Positions 59,781 to 64,000 of a DNA stretch of 64,000 nucleotides are shown in pieces (the first letter of the stretch is position 1; each line of letters starts with the position of its first letter). Position numbers and translations under genes: made by a program. Origin of the DNA: Pseudomonadota bacterium. Lineage in GTDB: Bacteria > Pseudomonadota > Gammaproteobacteria > Legionellales > Legionellaceae. The stretch lies in NCBI GenBank assembly GCA_020051095.1, contig JAGVJN010000041.1, forward strand, positions 124,001 to 188,000, given 5' to 3'. The notes below the pieces were generated by a model. The model was not told the origin of the DNA. It saw only the letters and a list, made by a program, of their open reading frames with translations, and did not search any database.

Positions 59781-61025
59781 TTATACCTTTTTTAAGCTTT
59801 GGAAAGGCTCTCCAAATTGAGCCTGTGCCATCTGAAGTGCTTCTTCTACCAATCGTTGCCCGTGACTCGGCTTAAAAAAATTAACGGGTTGATTGGTTAA
59901 GGTTCGGTAAATAGCTAACCCTGAAAATGCCAACAACAGAATTCGTAAACAGTCTCGGAGAAATCTAACCCAAATGGGATCACGATGTTTTGCAAGTTGT
60001 TTTTTTGCTTCCTTGAGATGCCTTTCAAACAACGCGATACGAAGGCTTGGCAAAACGCTCGTTTCTTCAAGATCTTTTTTCAGACGAGTGACGATGACTA
60101 TTTTAGCATAGGCTTTTTTATTATTGATTGCTCCAGCCATACCCTGGGTTAAATGATCATAATACTGACTAATTTTATTTTGTAGTTCATTTACTGTTAT
60201 CAACGCTTGTTGCTCTTTTTTTGATTGCCAAGACTGGAGCAGCCTAGTTGGTGCTTCCCCAAAATCCTCATCGTCGTTATCACCCACTATTGTTAATTCC
60301 CCATGCTTAGCTTTCGCTAGCTGTTGTTGTAATTGCATTGCATCCTTTTTAGAATTTTCTAGCATTTCCATTAAGCTCAACTGAGCAAAATGCGATTTTA
60401 CCTCCTTGACTTGGATAAGTAATGCGGAGGCAGCAATAACAATCGATTTATCGGCTTCTTCAAGACCCATTAGATGACGCAAAATGGTCTCGATGGGATT
60501 AATGCTGGATGACATGGAAGGTCCAGCTTCCTCAAATTGTTTTTTATCGTATTGATGAGCATCATTAATCAAACGGGGGGTCGTTAATGCAACAGCCGTT
60601 AGCTTTGCCAAGGCCGTTTCAAGATTATCAATCAGTGTTTGATATTGGCTGTTAACCTTCGGATACTGGCTTAAAAATATCGCTTTTATTAGGGTTGATA
60701 ACGATTGAAAATCGGCCGTTTTAATCGCTAATTTATGCTCGAGCGATTCAATTAAAACCTTATCATTATCATTTATTTTGTAAAAAGGGTAATAGGATTT
60801 TGCCAGGGCTATCCATGACGGCATCATGGGATGAGAAAATGCTTCAATTACTTTTGTCTCCCATTCATTGGTCATGAATAGCTTATCATCTACTATTTCA
60901 GGTTGGCATTGGGCATTCAGTGCGTTGATTAACTTAGCTAGCAACTGAAATTGGTTAGATAAAAGATGAGGCGCCCGCCACGGCTCAAACTCAGAAGGGA
61001 TTGATTGAATAGATGACGTTTGCAT
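59781..61025 (-). CDS. Orphan protein with C-terminal membrane segment, effector candidate
   Basis: 414 residues from ATG 61025, where agga lies 6 nt upstream; the open frame extends 32 codons further without a ribosome site. The protein is helical, with coiled-coil stretches (about 215-260, LMEMLENSKKDAMQLQQQLAKAK; and about 275-305) and one hydrophobic helix close to the end (LRILLLAFSGLAIYRTL), then a 40-residue tail. The same plan, a membrane helix shortly before the C-terminus, is seen in the giant protein of this window. Nothing else identifies it. Confidence 0.55.
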   Translation of the reverse strand: MQTSSIQSIPSEFEPWRAPHLLSNQFQLLAKLINALNAQCQPEIVDDKLFMTNEWETKVIEAFSHPMMPSWIALAKSYYPFYKINDNDKVLIESLEHKLAIKTADFQSLSTLIKAIFLSQYPKVNSQYQTLIDNLETALAKLTAVALTTPRLINDAHQYDKKQFEEAGPSMSSSINPIETILRHLMGLEEADKSIVIAASALLIQVKEVKSHFAQLSLMEMLENSKKDAMQLQQQLAKAKHGELTIVGDNDDEDFGEAPTRLLQSWQSKKEQQALITVNELQNKISQYYDHLTQGMAGAINNKKAYAKIVIVTRLKKDLEETSVLPSLRIALFERHLKEAKKQLAKHRDPIWVRFLRDCLRILLLAFSGLAIYRTLTNQPVNFFKPSHGQRLVEEALQMAQAQFGEPFQSLKKV

Positions 61026-61147
61026 TATCATTCCTAAAGAAGGCCTCAATGAACTGCCAATCGAACGTGATTTGACATCATAATATGATATACGCAGAAA
61101 TGGTATTGGCGAATTTGACACTAGCCAACATACTTCAAAATTTGCGC

Positions 61148-63175
61148 CTAAATTACCGTAAACGTTTTTGTGACACCTTCATAGGGGTAAATTTCTCCAT
61201 TCCAACCAAATTTATAATGGCCAGCGTGTTTTATCCGATACGTGCCTGGCAGGATATCGGTTGGAATTTTCCAATACACATGCCCATAGGCGTAGGCAAT
61301 AAAAATTCGCTCCCATCGATACAGGGTATCAAAGTCCCAATCATGAGCAATTGTTTCCCATCTCCCTGCTTTATTTTTAAATTGTACCTCGAGAAAACCG
61401 TTCATGGTTTCAAAATGATTTCTTGGGTTCCCTGCCCAAAAAATTACATGAACAAGGTCTCCGCGCTGGTATTGTTTATTTGGCTCTTTATGAACACTGC
61501 CAAAATTGAGTGTCACGGGAACATCGTCAAATACAATTGGTGGAATAAGATTGCCAGTGTGATAGCTGAGGTCTTCAGGCAAAGGGCCTGGCTCACTTTC
61601 TCTGTGAGATAACATATCCAAAGCTAATTGCTTAAACCCTTGAAGATAAGCCGGTAACGTCCATCGGCCAAATACGGTCGACCCTCCCTCATAGTTTTGT
61701 TGCATATATTCTTCTGGGGTAGCAACATAACCTGCATAGGAATTACTAAGCCCTGCGATGACGACGTGCTTTGCTTGCTCTTGAAAGAGCGCATGTAATA
61801 ATGCTTTGACTCGCCGGCCAGACATCGTCGTAAATTCGCCAGGAACACCTGCTATGACTAAATCACCGATTTTAACGATTTGAATGGGCATATTATGCGG
61901 TACCCACGCAGGCTCATTTTGGCCAACGGCAAGCAGAATCGGCTTAGGATGCTGGCAATCAACCAGAGCAGCCGTTGGCTGTTTTATGATATCTCGAATT
62001 AATGAAATGAATGGATTTGTTTCTAATTGGCCTTGATGAAATATATCATCTAAGCCGGAGCCATCGATAGTACCGGCGCCAAAGGAATAGCCTAATGCGG
62101 CTTGGCAGGTGTGTTCAACCGTTCCTGCCGTAAATTCTGGCGCGATGAGTGTATTTTCCATATCGATATACTGATGACGGTAATCTACCCCTTCACCAAT
62201 TGGGGTAACTGCTTCGTTAAATAATGCTTTTGCTTTTTTGTATTGCCGCTTACCGATTGCATAGGTATGTTCAATATCTTTGCATCTCATCTTATCACAA
62301 TTACTAGCGGATGAGCTCCCAAAAATATTGGGGCTAACATCCCCTTCGTTAGCCTGTGCAAAGGCCGCCACAAAGGTTTTTTCTTGTTGGTAATTGCTGT
62401 GCATACTTTTTTCAAAAAGGTAAGAGGCATAGCCTTTATTATCACCGCTTAAAAAGACATTATTGCTGCTCATAGAGACACTATGAACGGCATGCCAATT
62501 AATGGTTCCAATAGGCTCCCCATGGGCATTCGATAACTTGATCAATGTCATTGATTTATCCGTGTCGTATTGATATTGATCGCGTTCTTTTTGGGGATTT
62601 TTTAAATAGGCATCTGGGGAGCGATTTTTGCTGGTATTGGTCAGCTCAGCGGCTTCGATATAAATATTCCCCGGTTCAAGATTTTTATGTGCTCGGGCAA
62701 CCGATTTCACAATGCCATCGACAATCGCCCGATAATTGTCTGGATAAAACCCAAGAATTGTAAAGTTATACAACGTCTCAAATGCATATCCTCCCGTGCC
62801 AGCATGGGTATGTGTCGCACTAATCATGACATTTTGATCCGTGTATAAGTCGCCATATTGTTCATGGAGTTTTTTTATGACGCCTTGTTTTACCGATTGA
62901 AAAATCATTCCCACATCAGCACTGACAAAAACAACCCGCTTCCCGGTTTCTGGCGAGGCAATAATAAATGCTCGAGACCAAAGGCGTGAGTGGAGGCCCT
63001 TAGCAAATTGGTTCATCTTGGCATAACCCATCATATTAATTTCAGCGGCAGCACCCGTAATATCATATATGCCTGCACCAATTAAAAACGACGGGGGACT
63101 TGGGTAACAGAATCGAGAAGCAAGTAACAAACATAGAAACAACGAATTTCGAATAAGGGTCATTTTTTTTGACAT
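61148..63175 (-). CDS. Neutral ceramidase, secreted
   Basis: 675 residues. Ceramidase hydrolyses ceramide to sphingosine and a fatty acid. A signal peptide (about 1-25) precedes IGAGIYDITGAAAEINMMGYA, the family's start motif. SATHTHAGTGGY (119-130) and INWHAVHS (225-232) supply zinc-binding His; ANEGDVSPN (275-283) holds the nucleophile Ser281. NRSPDAYLKNPQKER (184-198) and GVPGEFTTMSGRRV are further signatures. A beta-sandwich C-terminal domain (about 540-675) follows, as in the Pseudomonas enzyme, and length is normal. It is probably exported by the general pathway and then type II secretion, acting on host sphingolipids. Confidence 0.92.
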   Translation of the reverse strand: MSKKMTLIRNSLFLCLLLASRFCYPSPPSFLIGAGIYDITGAAAEINMMGYAKMNQFAKGLHSRLWSRAFIIASPETGKRVVFVSADVGMIFQSVKQGVIKKLHEQYGDLYTDQNVMISATHTHAGTGGYAFETLYNFTILGFYPDNYRAIVDGIVKSVARAHKNLEPGNIYIEAAELTNTSKNRSPDAYLKNPQKERDQYQYDTDKSMTLIKLSNAHGEPIGTINWHAVHSVSMSSNNVFLSGDNKGYASYLFEKSMHSNYQQEKTFVAAFAQANEGDVSPNIFGSSSASNCDKMRCKDIEHTYAIGKRQYKKAKALFNEAVTPIGEGVDYRHQYIDMENTLIAPEFTAGTVEHTCQAALGYSFGAGTIDGSGLDDIFHQGQLETNPFISLIRDIIKQPTAALVDCQHPKPILLAVGQNEPAWVPHNMPIQIVKIGDLVIAGVPGEFTTMSGRRVKALLHALFQEQAKHVVIAGLSNSYAGYVATPEEYMQQNYEGGSTVFGRWTLPAYLQGFKQLALDMLSHRESEPGPLPEDLSYHTGNLIPPIVFDDVPVTLNFGSVHKEPNKQYQRGDLVHVIFWAGNPRNHFETMNGFLEVQFKNKAGRWETIAHDWDFDTLYRWERIFIAYAYGHVYWKIPTDILPGTYRIKHAGHYKFGWNGEIYPYEGVTKTFTVI

Positions 63176-63285
63176 ATCGCATTACATCCTTATAACAATG
63201 CAGCTTTTATATCCTTCGAACCATTCTGGAAACTGCAAATTTTTGTACATAGTCTCACTAAACCTGAATTCTTACAACCACAAGA

Positions 63286-63420
63286 CTTCTAAATAACTTC
63301 CCTCAATTTCCCCTCTCCCCGGAAACGGGGAGAGGGTGCCCGAAGGGCGGGAGAGTTTTTTTTGTAACAAAGTTATATCCTGATGTGCGGCACCAAGTGC
63401 CTGAAATGCTTACGCAAAAC
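63286..63420 (+). repeat. Dispersed palindromic repeat, family R1, copy E (long form)
   Basis: cttctaaataacttccctca, hairpin cccctctcccc-ggaaac-ggggagaggg, tgcccgaagggcgggagag, a T run, then tgatgtgcggcaccaagtgcctgaaatgcttacgcaaaa. Closest to copy D. It lies in the 390-bp gap between ceramidase and the right-edge gene; the rest of that gap holds only the promoter described next. Confidence 0.75.
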
Positions 63421-63504
63421 CCTAATCTCTGCCGGCATCCATACTGCGTCCCGTTTAACAGCATATTTTAAAACATGGTGATCTTTTTTATCCTATCATG
63501 GCCA

Positions 63505-63535
63505 TTTAATATTTTGGTAAGGTATTTGTTATACT
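63505..63535 (+). promoter_or_regulatory. Candidate PmrA-dependent promoter of the right-edge gene
   Basis: tttaatatt (63505-63513) matches eight of nine bases of the cTTAATatT box reported for PmrA-regulated effectors in Legionella. tatact (63530-63535) lies 16 bp further on, which places the box over the -35 position, as reported for such promoters. The ATG follows 31 bp downstream. Confidence 0.4.
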
Positions 63536-63566
63536 ATATGTATATATATTTCACCACACTACTACT

Positions 63567-64000
63567 ATGAAACTAAACAGCGAAGCGAAAGCAACGTTAC
63601 TGTCTGGTGTCGAGCGGACTTATAATGGCTATGCAGCCCTTGATTGTTCAGAAACCGCAAAAATTTTTAAAGGGTCTTCGCTCTCTGATTTTACCCGCCA
63701 AATGATACATGAAGGGAAAATGCAGGCAACAGTCCATATTGGCAATACCGATTATAAAATCGCTTTAAAAAAAATAGATACTGACACTTATTCCATCGAA
63801 ATCGATCCAAAAAAGCCACATTCGCTAATGACTTATGAGGACATCGAAAACCCTAACAATGAAGAGCAGGTTGTCGCCTTACTGGCCAGCCAGTCCATTG
63901 AAATTGATTTAAATAAGCCCCATCCCTATATTACTATCGATAATCATGATAAAAGCGCGCCGATTCGTGTCGGCGGCGACAAATTACAACTTTATCGCAC
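63567..64000 (+). CDS. Orphan protein, N-terminal part (runs off the right edge)
   Basis: The frame opens at ATG 63567 and is still open at the last base (144 codons). It reads MKLNSEAKATLLSGVERTYN, then phrases such as VHIGNTDYKIALKKIDTDTYSIEIDPKKPHSL and QSIEIDLNKPHPYITIDNH. There is no signal peptide or membrane segment and no family I recognise. The strong alternation of charged and hydrophobic residues suggests beta structure. No ribosome site is evident. The preceding PmrA-like box makes an effector role plausible, not more. Confidence 0.65.
   Translation, partial: MKLNSEAKATLLSGVERTYNGYAALDCSETAKIFKGSSLSDFTRQMIHEGKMQATVHIGNTDYKIALKKIDTDTYSIEIDPKKPHSLMTYEDIENPNNEEQVVALLASQSIEIDLNKPHPYITIDNHDKSAPIRVGGDKLQLYR

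Noticed and set aside
1-64000. tRNA genes, CRISPR array, prophage or complete insertion sequence
   Set aside because: I looked for T-loop motifs, regularly spaced direct repeats, phage structural genes and transposase motifs and saw none that held up.

Overview
The window reads as a chromosome segment of a moderately AT-rich gammaproteobacterium, most likely a Legionella species other than L. pneumophila or a close relative. No 16S or other marker is present, so this rests on content. Support comes from an inositol-catabolism cluster with a fused iolC-iolB gene, from a divergent gene pair that looks like the L. pneumophila effectors Lem3 and AnkX, and from a 4351-residue eukaryote-like protein. 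A secreted neutral ceramidase and many orphan proteins with C-terminal membrane segments or acidic tails, typical of Dot/Icm effectors, point the same way. I see no tRNA, rRNA, CRISPR array, prophage or intact insertion sequence. Several families of short palindromic repeats are scattered through the intergenic spaces.

Layout. 1-6.3 kb: start of gltB (leaving on the left), a flippase-like membrane protein, a candidate 180-nt small RNA with its own promoter and terminator, selO, a GNAT acetyltransferase and an HDOD protein whose start lies just after a 125-bp MITE-like element. 6.3-14.3 kb: myo-inositol locus, with a divergent MFS transporter (iolT-like) facing iolG2, iolCB, iolD, iolE and iolG1. 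iolD is broken by an internal deletion that shifts the frame and should have removed the ThDP-activating glutamate. 14.3-16.1 kb: an outer-membrane barrel protein and a GrpB-family protein. 16.2-29.2 kb: one giant ORF with a DUF3638/DUF3645-type P-loop helicase-like core, a long helical-repeat tail and a C-terminal membrane segment. 29.3-33.4 kb: an orphan effector candidate, then MscS channel, small P-loop kinase and a pentameric ligand-gated channel homologue in a row. 33.5-37.6 kb: an AraC-regulator remnant cut by an inverted repeat, then four exported proteins, the last a RAX2-like repeat propeller. 37.6-45.2 kb: dctA-type symporter, exported protein, amino-acid permease, a RimK-like ATP-grasp plus GNAT pair, yaiI and an XRE regulator. 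45.2-53.8 kb: fused LplT-Aas phospholipid-repair protein, then the divergent Lem3-like/AnkX-like pair. 54-64 kb: porin-like protein, several exported or effector-like orphans, a hydrolase, a small HTH protein, an exported pyridoxamine-oxidase-like protein, neutral ceramidase, and the start of a further orphan gene behind a PmrA-like promoter.

How the genes work together. Two themes stand out. One is nutrient use: inositol, C4-dicarboxylates, amino acids and glutamate synthesis, with the inositol route apparently disabled here. The other is host interaction: reversible phosphocholination of Rab GTPases by the AnkX/Lem3 pair, sphingolipid cleavage by the ceramidase, and a set of large or unusual proteins that look translocated. 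Function calls come from recognising family motifs by eye; no database search was run.
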